DNA of 64,000 nucleotides from Marinobacter sp. (GTDB lineage: Bacteria > Pseudomonadota > Gammaproteobacteria > Pseudomonadales > Oleiphilaceae): assembly GCA_018402255.1 (NCBI GenBank), contig JAGYIS010000010.1:248001-312000 (forward strand). Direction: 5' to 3'. Both the position numbers and the translations under genes were made by a program. The notes beneath the pieces were generated by a model. It ran no database searches. It saw only the letters and a program-made list of their open reading frames with translations, and was not told the DNA's origin. Positions 8,078 to 15,717 of the stretch are shown here, piece after piece; positions within the stretch are counted from its first letter, which is position 1, and every line of letters begins with the position of its first letter.

Positions 8078-9121
8078 CTAACCTTTCAGGAACCGTTGTT
8101 CATCGAACACCCTCTTGTCTTTGAGCATGAAGTACACCGCACGCCCCAGTTTGTGGGCCAGGGCCGACAGGGCCTTGGGTTTGTTCATCCGCTTTTGCAG
8201 TTTTTCGACGTAGCGCTTGGCCTTGTCGTTGTTACGGATAAACAGCACGGCGGCTTCTGAGAACGCCCACTTCAGATGAGCATTTCCGATCTTGTTGCCC
8301 TGGGTGCCATAGACCTTGCCGGCGGATTCGGCTTTGCACTTCACCAGGCGAGCGTAGGATGCGAACTTCTGAACCGATTCGAAGCGCTGGATATCGCCGA
8401 CTTCGTAGAGAATGGTCAGGGCCAGAATGCGACCGACTCCGGGAATGGTCTTCAGCACATTGAGTGAAGCCGGATCGTGTTGTTTGGCTTGCTGTTCCAG
8501 GTGCCATTCAAGTTTTTTGAGTTCGTGCTGATAGCAGTCGACGATGGCCAGGTCCAAATCGATATTGCGCTGAACGTCTGGATCGCTAAAAGCGGCGGTC
8601 AGTTGTGATCGGCCACCAGGGTTGTTGAGGTTGGCTTTGCTGGGCGGCAGATTGTACTGGCCCAGAGTGTTTACTGCGTGGGCCTTGAGCATGGCACCAT
8701 GCCGGACAATGCGAGTACGGCGGCGCAACAGATCCCGGGTGGCCCGCATCTCCTTGGGATAGACGTAAGCCAGTGGAAAGTTACCACCGCGCATGAGCAT
8801 CGCAATCTTGAAGGAATCGATGCGGTCGTTCTTGGTTTTGCCCCCATGAATGGCCTTCATATAAAGCGCGTGGCCCAGGATCAAGTGGATACCGTGCTCT
8901 TCGCACAGATCGGAGATCCAGTACCAGCAGTGCATGCATTCGACACCGACGACTAGATCATCGCGAAAGGGTTCGAGCGTGGCCAGTAGCAGTTCCGGCT
9001 GGGCTTTGATTTCTTTATGCAGCAACACCTCGCCCTGTTGGTCGAGGATGCAGACGTATAGGCTGCGGGCGTGCAGATCGATTCCACAATAATGGCGGTG
9101 GGTGCTATGGTAAAAGTTCAT
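8078..9121 (-). CDS. IS110-family transposase
   Basis: A 347-residue DEDD-type recombinase. The N-terminal RuvC-like half shows CGIDLHARS (first Asp), VGVECMHCWYW (Glu) and KTKNDRIDSFKIAML (last Asp residues). The C-terminal half has the Transposase_20 region, LKTIPGVGRILALTILYEVG, a helix-hairpin-helix-like segment, and the conserved Ser-containing AESAGKVYG region. Length is normal and the frame is uninterrupted, so the enzyme looks active. Start at 9121 has GGAGA about 6 nt upstream; an in-frame ATG at 9169 has none. Members of the IS1111 branch are known to home to attC sites of integron cassettes, which is exactly where this copy sits. Confidence 0.93.
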   Translation of the reverse strand: MNFYHSTHRHYCGIDLHARSLYVCILDQQGEVLLHKEIKAQPELLLATLEPFRDDLVVGVECMHCWYWISDLCEEHGIHLILGHALYMKAIHGGKTKNDRIDSFKIAMLMRGGNFPLAYVYPKEMRATRDLLRRRTRIVRHGAMLKAHAVNTLGQYNLPPSKANLNNPGGRSQLTAAFSDPDVQRNIDLDLAIVDCYQHELKKLEWHLEQQAKQHDPASLNVLKTIPGVGRILALTILYEVGDIQRFESVQKFASYARLVKCKAESAGKVYGTQGNKIGNAHLKWAFSEAAVLFIRNNDKAKRYVEKLQKRMNKPKALSALAHKLGRAVYFMLKDKRVFDEQRFLKG

Positions 9122-9182
9122 GAGTCTTCTCCCTTGTAGTGCTTGGTCGCCTTCCAGCTTAGCGGGCAACCGCTGGGCTGGG

Positions 9183-9192
9183 GAGAAGGCTC
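9183..9192 (+). repeat. IS subterminal inverted repeat (transposase 5' side)
   Basis: GAGAAGGCTC, reverse complement of 7622-7631, about 60 nt upstream of the transposase start codon. Confidence 0.8.
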
Positions 9193-9200
9193 AATCAGTA

Positions 9201-9279
9201 TCAAGGCCAGGCACGGCGACGGCTTTTTCGTTGCGGCTTCGCCTCCACTACAAAGCCGCGCATGCTGGCGGCGTTCAAT
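9201..9279 (+). other. attC site 4, main part (R'' core displaced to 7609-7615 by the IS)
   Basis: Removing the IS joins GCTTAAC (7609-7615) to this segment and restores an attC-like site. The arms CCAGGCACGGCGACGGCTTT (from 9206) and the segment 9251-9272 pair well around a TTCGTTGCGGCTTCGCCT centre shared with attC 2. The R' end reads GTTCAAT (9273-9279), one base off consensus. Confidence 0.65.
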
Positions 9280-9306
9280 TACCGAGTTACCTGCGAGGAA
9301 GTCCTT

Positions 9307-9675
9307 ATGCAACGTACTTTTACACAGCGAATAGCCTCCTATGTCGAGGCGGAGTTATCGAGTGCCAGGGAGGCAAGGTTAGCAGGTAATCCGCAGCAAG
9401 AATTTAGTCACTTGGAACGTGCGCATGTGCTTGGGCAGGAATCAACGTATTGGCACGTTAGGGTCCATGTGCTGATGTTGGCATGGGCGATCCGCAACGG
9501 TTCAACCCGGGAAGCACTGGGTCAGCTATTTCGTATTATCGGCGCTGCGACTAAAACCGCTTTTGGCCTGGTGCCGCAAGGTAATACCGGCGGCGCAAAT
9601 GTCAGCCCTTTTAAGAAAATACCCATTAGTCAGGACTTGGCCGCTTTGATTCAAAAGGCTAAGTCCGGTGTATAA
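9307..9675 (+). CDS. DUF3703 family protein, cassette-borne
   Basis: A 122-residue soluble protein with the DUF3703 hallmarks: HLERAHVLGQ, a His-rich HVRVHVLMLAWAIRNG segment and the GLVPQGNTGGANVSPFKKIP motif near the C-terminus. Function unknown; family members often sit near metal-resistance genes or in mobile contexts. ATG 9307 is used because the family begins near here (MQRTFTQRIASYVEAEL). The stop falls within the first bases of the next attC, as expected of a cassette. Base composition is closer to the host than that of the first four cassettes. Confidence 0.78.
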   Translation: MQRTFTQRIASYVEAELSSAREARLAGNPQQEFSHLERAHVLGQESTYWHVRVHVLMLAWAIRNGSTREALGQLFRIIGAATKTAFGLVPQGNTGGANVSPFKKIPISQDLAALIQKAKSGV

Positions 9676-9749
9676 CCATACGCGTCACACGGATGCCCTT
9701 GTCTCCGCTTCCCTGCGCCAAGATCACACCGGTGCGCTCTGCGTTATAT
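9670..9749 (+). other. attC recombination site 5
   Basis: Left core GTATAAC (9670-9676) and right core GTTATAT (9743-9749) are complementary at TATAAC/GTTATA. The arms continue to pair with a few mismatches (GCGtCAC on the left against GGTGCGC on the right). The 80-nt site overlaps the stop of the DUF3703 gene and the start of the next gene. Confidence 0.65.
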
Positions 9750-9951
9750 GACAGATATGAACGAAGGATTTCGGCTCTACGCCGATAGCATGACCAGCTA
9801 TCACGCCACATTTGACGGTGCGAAGGAAGCTGCTCGCCCATTCATGGCCAGCAAGGGCGAACTTCGGATTGAAATACTTTTTGATATTAACCCCGGTGAA
9901 GCTGATTTCTGGGCGTTTAACTATGACAACGGCCAATGGGAACCTTCTTGA
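9748..9951 (+). CDS. Small orphan cassette protein (67 aa)
   Basis: I do not recognise this protein. It is small, acidic and aromatic (FRLYADSMTSYHATFDGAKE; ADFWAFNYDNGQWEPS), with no signal peptide or membrane segment. ATG 9748 overlaps the attC R' core; ATG 9757 is an alternative start. Its position right after attC 5 fits a small cassette gene. No attC could be recognised between it and the beta-lactamase 79 nt downstream. Confidence 0.55.
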   Translation: MTDMNEGFRLYADSMTSYHATFDGAKEAARPFMASKGELRIEILFDINPGEADFWAFNYDNGQWEPS

Positions 9952-10030
9952 GATCTCCTACGCCAAGTCATTTAAGAAGTGCACCAAGTTCGTTCTGCAC
10001 CTCCCCCACTTCAGTAGATACATAAAGCCT

Positions 10031-10942
10031 ATGACAAAATTTGAACTATTCAAGACATTTCAAAAGCTTACGGCAGTGACTTTACTTGCTTTCTTAACGT
10101 CAATTGCCTCTGCCGACCAACAAAACGCCCTGATTAAAACCGTAGCGAAAGTCGCTGACGATCTTGAGGCTCTTGTGGGCTTCGCGGCTTATGATCTGGA
10201 GTCAGGCCAGAAATGGCAATATCACGCTGATCAGCGTTTTGCTATGTCCAGTACGTTTAAAACCCTTGCTTGTGCCGCCCTGCTCCACCGGGTCGATGCA
10301 GGACAGGAGAATCTCGCCAGAAAGGTGCGTGTTTCAGAAACCGATCTCGTGACCTACTCCCCCATCACAGAGAAGTACGCCGGTGCTGAGGCTCTGAGCC
10401 TTTCCGATCTTTGCGAGGCTACTCTGACAACGAGCGACAATACCGCTGCGAATCTGGTTTTACGGGCATTGGGCGGGCCGGCAGCTGTAACCTCGTTTGT
10501 GAGGCGCTTGGGAGACGATGTAACGCGTCTCGACCGCTGGGAAACGGACCTTAATGAAGCTCTTCCAGGCGACAACAGGGATACCACAACGCCAAATGCG
10601 ATGGTCAAGAATCTTCAGACCTTGCTCTTGGGGGACGTGTTATCCGAAACATCCAGAGAGCGACTGCGTGGTTGGCTTGAGGGCAACCAGGTTGCGGACG
10701 GGCTTTTTCGGGCTGCTGTACCGGAAGACTGGATCGTCGCAGACCGAACCGGGGCTGGTGGCTTTGGATCGAGATCCATTACCGCCGTCATCTGGCCACC
10801 TGAGCGCCAGCCAATCGTTGTGGCGCTGTATCTGACCCAGACGGATGCTTCTTTCGAAGAGCGGAATGCAGCGATTGCCGAGATAGGCGAAGCCATCGTG
10901 TTGACGGTGAACGCTAGCTATCGAATTTGTGAGAGCGAATGA
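10031..10942 (+). CDS. Class A beta-lactamase, CARB/PSE-like carbenicillinase
   Basis: A 303-residue periplasmic serine beta-lactamase. It has a Sec signal peptide (TAVTLLAFLTSIASA), STFK with the nucleophile Ser70, SDN (Ser130), ETDLNEA (Glu166 of the omega loop), and DRTGAGGFGSRS where the usual KTG triad is RTG. The Arg at position 234 is the signature of the CARB/PSE carbenicillinases, and the surrounding sequence (TYSPITEK, RDTTTPNAM, GAGGFGSRSITAV) fits that group. All catalytic motifs are intact, so it should be active on penicillins. ATG 10031 begins the signal peptide; longer in-frame extensions have none. It lies 79 nt beyond the last cassette gene; CARB genes are known both as cassettes and as chromosomal genes, and no flanking attC is evident on its 3' side. 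Confidence 0.9.
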   Translation: MTKFELFKTFQKLTAVTLLAFLTSIASADQQNALIKTVAKVADDLEALVGFAAYDLESGQKWQYHADQRFAMSSTFKTLACAALLHRVDAGQENLARKVRVSETDLVTYSPITEKYAGAEALSLSDLCEATLTTSDNTAANLVLRALGGPAAVTSFVRRLGDDVTRLDRWETDLNEALPGDNRDTTTPNAMVKNLQTLLLGDVLSETSRERLRGWLEGNQVADGLFRAAVPEDWIVADRTGAGGFGSRSITAVIWPPERQPIVVALYLTQTDASFEERNAAIAEIGEAIVLTVNASYRICESE

Positions 10943-10972
10943 ACATTGCTCAACTCCTTGACTCCGAATATC

Positions 10973-10994
10973 GGTGGCGCGGCTATCGCGCCAC
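10973..10994. other. Intergenic hairpin between convergent genes
   Basis: A perfect 9-bp GC-rich inverted repeat (GGTGGCGCG/CGCGCCACC) with a 4-base loop, between the beta-lactamase and the convergent PepSY gene. There is no T-run on either strand, so intrinsic termination is not certain. Confidence 0.4.
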
Positions 10995-11002
10995 CGTGAG
11001 GA

Positions 11003-12385
11003 TCAACTCGCTGACTTTGTCACTGAACCGGTCAGGCTCAGGATCGCATCAACAATCAGGAAGACCAGCAGACTAACGCCCATCACAGGTGCAAACAGCC
11101 CTAGGGCGACTGCGATAGCTGCCATGGTTACGAGCGCCAGTGGGGATGCCTTTCTGAGTTCAGCAAATACCCGCCGCGGGTTTGGCCTGGCATGGGCGGT
11201 GCGAGTGGGGCGGCGCAGCCACCACATGCGATAACCCAGTACGATCAGCACACACAAACCCAGCGCACAGGCAGCCACAAGTAATTGGTTTGGCAGACCA
11301 AAAAGAATACCCATATGGGCATCAATGCCCCATCGTGTGAGTTTTGCGGCCAGCGGAAAGGTCTCGAATTTCACATGATCTGTCACCGCCATGGATTGGG
11401 GATCAACCGCCACCATATCCACCTGGGTTGGCCAACTGCGATCGATTTCTGCAACCACCCAAGCCCGCTCTGGGGTGGTGCCTGGCCGAATTTCGATAAT
11501 ATCGGCGTCAATCCCTGCTCTTCGTGCCCGCTCAAGCACCGCATCGTAGGTGACGGCATTATCACCACTGCCCGGCACCGGCCGCGACACCTCGTGCCCG
11601 GCGTGTTCTCCGTGGGAATGGATTGCCGCACCGGAGGGCGTTTTAAGTTGGGTATCCAATCTTGGTGTGGCCCAATTCATCTGGGAACGCAGCTCAGCAA
11701 TGTTGGCTCCGGCCCATTTCGACCAGGTTAGCCCGGTAACGGAAAAGAACATAAACGCGACCAATAACACCAACCCAATTCGGCTGTGCCAGTTGCGGAG
11801 GCTGCGCTGCCTGGTGGCTTTTCCGGGGTTAACAACAGTACGTCTGCGCCACCACAACACCAGCCCGCCCAGCGCCACAAGCCAGAGCCAAGACGCAGCC
11901 AGCTCGCTGTAATACCTGCCGGGTTCTCCCAGGTGTAGGTGTCGGTGCACATAATCGATCCAAATGCGAAAAGGCAGCGTGCCGCTCGTTCCATAAACCA
12001 CCAGTTCGCCATGGATGCCCAGGTTGACCGGGTCAACAAACACCGCTTTGTGTTCAAAAGGCTGAAGGCCGTCAACCAGAAACATAACCCGTGTGGTCTG
12101 CCCTTCCGCAGGGGCAGGTCGAACGGCAGCCAGTGTGGCGTCGGCGCCTATATGCGCCCGGGCCGCGTTAATCTGATCGGCCAGGGGCTGAGGGTTACCG
12201 GTGGTGTGGGTGGTCAATTCAGTTTGATAAAGCCAGTTCTCTATCTGGGGTGTCATCGCAAACAACGCGCCGGAGAGCGCTGCCACAAAGATAAAGGGGC
12301 CAACAAGAACGCCTGCGTAGAAATGCAGACGCAAAAGCAATGCATACCCCCAGCGCGGTGCGCCGGTGGAAGGAGAATCGTTCAT
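11003..12385 (-). CDS. PepSY-associated transmembrane protein
   Basis: An inner-membrane protein of about 460 residues. TM1 (FYAGVLVGPFIFVAALSGALFAM) is followed by a periplasmic PepSY region (QPFEHKAVFVDPVNLGIHGE), TM2 (WLWLVALGGLVLWWRRR), TM3 (GLVLLVAFMFFSVTGLTWSKWAG), a second PepSY-like domain, and TM helices at the C-terminus. The HxH pattern (RLHFYAG, YVHRHLHLGE) is typical of the PiuB/PepSY_TM group, linked to iron or copper uptake and reduction of siderophores. Start at ATG 12385 follows GAGGA; an in-frame ATG at 12397 is less well placed. It lies 40 nt downstream of a DUF2946 gene on the same strand, a pairing common in TonB-dependent metal uptake loci; no receptor gene is present here. 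Confidence 0.82.
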   Translation of the reverse strand: MNDSPSTGAPRWGYALLLRLHFYAGVLVGPFIFVAALSGALFAMTPQIENWLYQTELTTHTTGNPQPLADQINAARAHIGADATLAAVRPAPAEGQTTRVMFLVDGLQPFEHKAVFVDPVNLGIHGELVVYGTSGTLPFRIWIDYVHRHLHLGEPGRYYSELAASWLWLVALGGLVLWWRRRTVVNPGKATRQRSLRNWHSRIGLVLLVAFMFFSVTGLTWSKWAGANIAELRSQMNWATPRLDTQLKTPSGAAIHSHGEHAGHEVSRPVPGSGDNAVTYDAVLERARRAGIDADIIEIRPGTTPERAWVVAEIDRSWPTQVDMVAVDPQSMAVTDHVKFETFPLAAKLTRWGIDAHMGILFGLPNQLLVAACALGLCVLIVLGYRMWWLRRPTRTAHARPNPRRVFAELRKASPLALVTMAAIAVALGLFAPVMGVSLLVFLIVDAILSLTGSVTKSAS

Positions 12386-12425
12386 GGTCTTCCTCAATAC
12401 AGAGTTTTAAGGGAATGTGTAACGT

Positions 12426-12800
12426 TCAGACCATGATCGGTGGTGCGCGTACCGGCGCGTTCGGGAAACGAGGGATTCCACGGGGAAATGAATTCAGGCG
12501 ACCCAGGACAGCATGGGGACTGGCAATACTCCCGGTAGATACTGATGTACTCTGCTGAGACAGCGCGGGTAACTTGCTGAGGAGCACGCAGTAGCCACAC
12601 TCTCCGTGGGCCAGATGCTGTAGCGGGTCGGTATGATCAGCTTCTTCTGACGGCGGCGAACTGTTGTGGTGGCCGGAGTGAGCATTGGGCGCTTCGAGAT
12701 GTCCTGACTGCGCTTGAGTAAGCAGGGGCCCTAAATAGATCAGCACCATGGACAATAAAGCAATCCATGCAGGCCATCGATTATGGCGTTGTGCTGTCAA
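12426..12800 (-). CDS. DUF2946 family membrane/secreted protein
   Basis: A 124-residue protein with an N-terminal hydrophobic helix (AWIALLSMVLIYLGPLLTQA), a His-rich segment (HSGHHNSS), and the DUF2946 core HGECGYCVLLSKLP with its CxxC pair. The Pro/Arg-rich C-terminus (APVRAPP) is also typical. The start is probably TTG 12800, preceded by AGGTGA. DUF2946 proteins occur with copper or heme/TonB uptake genes, consistent with the adjacent PepSY gene, but the molecular role is not known. Confidence 0.7.
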   Translation of the reverse strand: MTAQRHNRWPAWIALLSMVLIYLGPLLTQAQSGHLEAPNAHSGHHNSSPPSEEADHTDPLQHLAHGECGYCVLLSKLPALSQQSTSVSTGSIASPHAVLGRLNSFPRGIPRFPNAPVRAPPIMV

Positions 12801-13225
12801 ATGTCACCTGTATACCTATGTGTATGGCAAAACATTCTAGCAACCCGCTACCCTTCACGGCCACTCAAACAGCTCTCCGGTTGGGCCAGTTGTAGTAGCC
12901 AACGAATCCCGAACAGATATGAGCGCGCTGCGAGAGACAACACTGGCAGCGCCATCAATAGGCTTAGAAAGCGCAAAAACCTGGCAGTCTCAGTGCCAAG
13001 ACACCTCAGCCCGCCTCCGTTCCATTTTTTGTGTTATCCCCACCATTGCCTAAACTCACCCAAGGTTCTCCATCTTCGGACTTTCTGCCTCCGCACAGAC
13101 TCCCTGTCTGTGCCCCCGCTGCTTTATTGTCTTGATGCATTGATGGTCTGCAGTGTTCCTGTCTCTGGAGTCGGGCGCTTTCCTGCTCTGCCAAATAGTT
13201 CAGAACAAGCATGAGGACATGCATC
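12801..13225. other. Intergenic region between divergent genes
   Basis: About 425 nt with no credible gene. An open frame covering most of it on the + strand has no family resemblance, no ribosome-binding site and biased composition, so I do not call it. The region should contain the promoters of the DUF2946 gene (-) and of the orphan 423-residue protein (+); no operator was recognised. Confidence 0.5.
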
Positions 13226-14497
13226 ATGAGAATTATCTTTCGATCAAACGGAGGCCCTGTATCTACCGTCTATTACCGAATCTTTGATGCCGACGACACG
13301 ATGCATTGGATCGGCCTATCTGATGGCAAAATCGACCTTTCAAAATACGGGCGTGAGTCTCGGGATGCTTTCAAAGATCTTTCTACCGGGCACTCGAAAG
13401 TCACCCTGGAGTTGAAGTGGAGTGGCGTCACCGGGAGTTCCATCGTTAACGCTGACAAGCACTACTCCGGAACCAGCAACGTGGTGGTCACGCCGGTTAT
13501 GACTCCGGTAGAAATCACCAGCGAACCCTTGGAGTTGATCAAACTCAGCGGCAAAAGCGACCAGACCATTCTTCGGGATATCGGCAATATCCAAGCGCAG
13601 CAAGGCTTCACATTTGATGCCAAGCAGGCTGCCGACATAGCGATGGCCATAGTAGATGGTTTAATCGGTGGGTATGCCAAAACCAGCGTGGTCCTGGGCA
13701 CCTCAAAAACCGGTGTTGGTCTTGCCGGGCAAATACTCAATTTGTTCGGCACCAGCACACAACCTGAGCCCCTGAAACTCGAAGATATCACCAGCAGTCT
13801 GATAGCAGCTCTTAGCCAGAATGAGGCCAAGGTTCAGTCTGCCAAGATCATGTTGGTGTCCCGATGGCTGGATCACTACATTTCAAAGTCCATCGCATTG
13901 AGCTCTGCGGGCGGTAACGCAGGCCAGGACCTTTCGGATTATGACAAACAGGAATTCCGGGACGAATTGAACGCGCATCTGGATGGCAGGACCGATTTCC
14001 TGGGCGCAATGGCGGTTCTCGAACACAACCGTGAGATAAGACAATACGTGATACCGGAATACATCATCGGGTTAACGCTGCGGCTACACATGGAGCGACT
14101 GCATCTGCACGTCAAGAAAGAGCAGTCTCCTCTTGATAGTCACGATATTGAGAGAGTCATCAGCCTGGCCAAAGGCTACGTCGCCACGCTTCACGAATGT
14201 GAGGCAGACTTCAAAAAGCTCCGCGCCGACCTGACCCGAAAATATCCTCTGATCGCCCAAAATTGGGAGGATTACACCACACTCCCACCGGGATCTGGCA
14301 TTATCGACGTTGTCGACATGAGTGGCCCGGAAGGTGCCTGTTTTGGCCGTGGGATTACCGTCAGATACCTGGCCGGAGACCGCTGGTTAATCACCAAAAC
14401 CATCACCGCACTGAATAGAATCATCAAGGAGATGGAAACCTACAATCTGGGTCAGAGTTCTGCGCCCAAACCGCCAGAGATCAAAGGCCTGCAATAG
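13226..14497 (+). CDS. Orphan protein of 423 residues, unknown function
   Basis: I do not recognise this family. The first ~100 residues look beta-rich (IIFRSNGGPVSTVYYRIFDA; KVTLELKWSGVTG). Residues ~120-190 contain two long weakly hydrophobic helices (AADIAMAIVDGLIGGYAKTS; GVGLAGQILNLFG), and the rest is helical and charged with a His-rich helix (RLHMERLHLHVKK). There is no signal peptide. The beta-domain plus amphipathic glycine-rich helices could suit a pore-forming or lipid-interacting protein, but that is speculation. Start ATG 13226 has GAGGA 9 nt upstream; ATG 13211 in the same frame is possible. Composition matches the host. It stands alone, with a 425-nt upstream and 220-nt downstream gap. 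Confidence 0.7.
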   Translation: MRIIFRSNGGPVSTVYYRIFDADDTMHWIGLSDGKIDLSKYGRESRDAFKDLSTGHSKVTLELKWSGVTGSSIVNADKHYSGTSNVVVTPVMTPVEITSEPLELIKLSGKSDQTILRDIGNIQAQQGFTFDAKQAADIAMAIVDGLIGGYAKTSVVLGTSKTGVGLAGQILNLFGTSTQPEPLKLEDITSSLIAALSQNEAKVQSAKIMLVSRWLDHYISKSIALSSAGGNAGQDLSDYDKQEFRDELNAHLDGRTDFLGAMAVLEHNREIRQYVIPEYIIGLTLRLHMERLHLHVKKEQSPLDSHDIERVISLAKGYVATLHECEADFKKLRADLTRKYPLIAQNWEDYTTLPPGSGIIDVVDMSGPEGACFGRGITVRYLAGDRWLITKTITALNRIIKEMETYNLGQSSAPKPPEIKGLQ

Positions 14498-14718
14498 CCA
14501 CCAACGCCTCGCTGCCGGCCACACACCGGTTGACAGTGAGGCGTCATGGGCCACCAATACCTCACTTCCACTCGTGTTGTTCAGCCTGAGTCTGCCCCTC
14601 GGCTACAGATCAGCTTATAGCTGTGGCAAAACAGGTGAGCCCATTCCATATTCCGGGCGTAATGTGTTTGTACAGCCGGATCTCTTACACTCATCAGAAA
14701 CGCTCAGGCCGGAATGCT

Positions 14719-15714
14719 ATGCAGCAAGTTTTTATCGTGGCTATCACGCTGTTTTTATCGTTACCTACTGCGGGCCTTGCCCGGCCCGCCGACTGGCAGG
14801 CCGGCGTTGAACAGGAGGCTGCCCGCCTTGATCGCTTGCATACTCTGATCGTCGTCCATCGGGGTGAAGAAATTCTGGCGCTGGATCTGCGCAATCAGGG
14901 CCTGGATACGCCTGCAAATATCAAATCGTTATCCAAAACCGTGCTCGCTGCGCTGGTGGGCATGGGTATCAAGAATGAGGTTTTTGAGGGCACGGATCAG
15001 CCAGTCATCGAAACCCTGGGGAATCGGGTACCAGCCTCGGCCACCGATGGTGTAGAGCGCATTACGCTTGGCCACCTTCTGTCGTTACAGGCGGGGTTGC
15101 AGCGCACATCCGGCGGTAACTACGGGCCTTGGGTCGTCAGCGATAACTGGGTTAACCACGTGCTTACCAGGCCCTTTGAGGATGAACCGGGCGGACGCAT
15201 GCTGTATTCGTCTGGCAGCAGCCACCTGCTCTCCGCCGCGCTCACCGAAAGCGCGGGGCGCAGCACTCTGGCCCTGGCACGGGAGTGGCTGGGTGAGCCT
15301 CTGGATATTGATATTCCGCCCTGGGACCGCGATCCGCAAGGTATCTATTTTGGTGGTAACAACATGCTTATGTCGCCCCGCGATCTGGTGAAGATTGGTG
15401 AGCTGTATCGCAACCAGGGCCGTGTCGGCGATCAGTTGTTGTTTGAGGAAGACTGGGTTGAGCAATCCTGGACCGGCCGGGGCGAATCCGCCTACACCGA
15501 TGACCCTTACGGTTACGGCTGGTTTCTGCGGCCATTGGCGGGCGAGACGGGGTATTACGGGCGTGGATTCGGTGGCCAGGTGCTTTACGTGGTGCCCGCT
15601 CTGGAGCTGACCGTTGTAATGACATCAGACCCGACCCCGCCGTCACCGGGTTCCCGCTACCTGCGCCAGCAGTTCCAGCTGATTGAAGATCACGTTGTCC
15701 CGGTGCTTCGATAA
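14719..15714 (+). CDS. Secreted serine hydrolase, beta-lactamase (class C)/transpeptidase-like
   Basis: A 331-residue exported protein. A short signal peptide (VFIVAITLFLSLPTAGLA) precedes a class C beta-lactamase-like domain with SLSK (Ser-x-x-Lys nucleophile motif, about residue 76), YSSGS replacing the YxN motif, and a C-terminal GFGGQVLYVVP strand where the HTG/KTG box would lie. These serine hydrolases act as esterases or D-amino-acid peptidases and only rarely as true beta-lactamases. Start at 14719 gives the signal peptide; upstream in-frame ATGs do not. It ends 3 nt before the deacetylase gene, so the two are likely cotranscribed. Confidence 0.82.
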   Translation: MQQVFIVAITLFLSLPTAGLARPADWQAGVEQEAARLDRLHTLIVVHRGEEILALDLRNQGLDTPANIKSLSKTVLAALVGMGIKNEVFEGTDQPVIETLGNRVPASATDGVERITLGHLLSLQAGLQRTSGGNYGPWVVSDNWVNHVLTRPFEDEPGGRMLYSSGSSHLLSAALTESAGRSTLALAREWLGEPLDIDIPPWDRDPQGIYFGGNNMLMSPRDLVKIGELYRNQGRVGDQLLFEEDWVEQSWTGRGESAYTDDPYGYGWFLRPLAGETGYYGRGFGGQVLYVVPALELTVVMTSDPTPPSPGSRYLRQQFQLIEDHVVPVLR

Positions 15715-15717
15715 TCC

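Larger units (their letters stand above)
7616..9200 (-). mobile_element. IS110-family (IS1111-type) insertion sequence inserted in an attC site
   Basis: A single-gene element whose transposase is on the - strand. Perfect 10-bp inverted repeats GAGCCTTCTC/GAGAAGGCTC lie at 7622-7631 and 9183-9192, subterminal as in the IS1111 group. To the left is the R'' core GCTTAAC (7609-7615); to the right is the remainder of an attC (9201-9279). No target duplication is visible, as expected for this family. A long (about 450 nt) non-coding stretch lies 3' of the transposase, the place where IS1111-group elements encode their guide (bridge/seek) RNA. Exact ends are uncertain by a few bases. Confidence 0.82.
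3228..9749 (+). mobile_element. Integron cassette array without integrase in view (CALIN), interrupted by an IS1111-type element
   Basis: From the GTTAAGAC motif at 3228 to the last attC at 9749 the sequence alternates single genes with short inverted-repeat spacers. The spacers begin with (G/T)CTTAAC-like R'' cores and end with GTTRRRY-like R' cores. Stop codons lie within a few bases of, or inside, the R'' core (for example TAA 7612-7614 inside GCTTAAC 7609-7615), as expected of cassettes. Base composition is clearly more AT-rich than the flanking nrdJ and PepSY genes in the first four cassettes. No integrase gene (intI) is present, so this is a cluster of attC sites lacking an integrase, or the end of an integron whose platform lies elsewhere. 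The cassette interpretation rests on motif reading, strongest for the sites at 4756, 9201 and 9670. Confidence 0.72.

Noticed and set aside
12783-13214. A 143-codon + strand frame in the gap before the orphan protein
   Set aside because: No start signal, low-complexity Ser/Pro/Leu/Arg content and no recognised motif; treated as non-coding.
14498-14718. Long-range hairpin ACGCCTC...GAGGCGT after the orphan gene
   Set aside because: Only 7 bp with a 26-nt loop and no T-run; could be chance.
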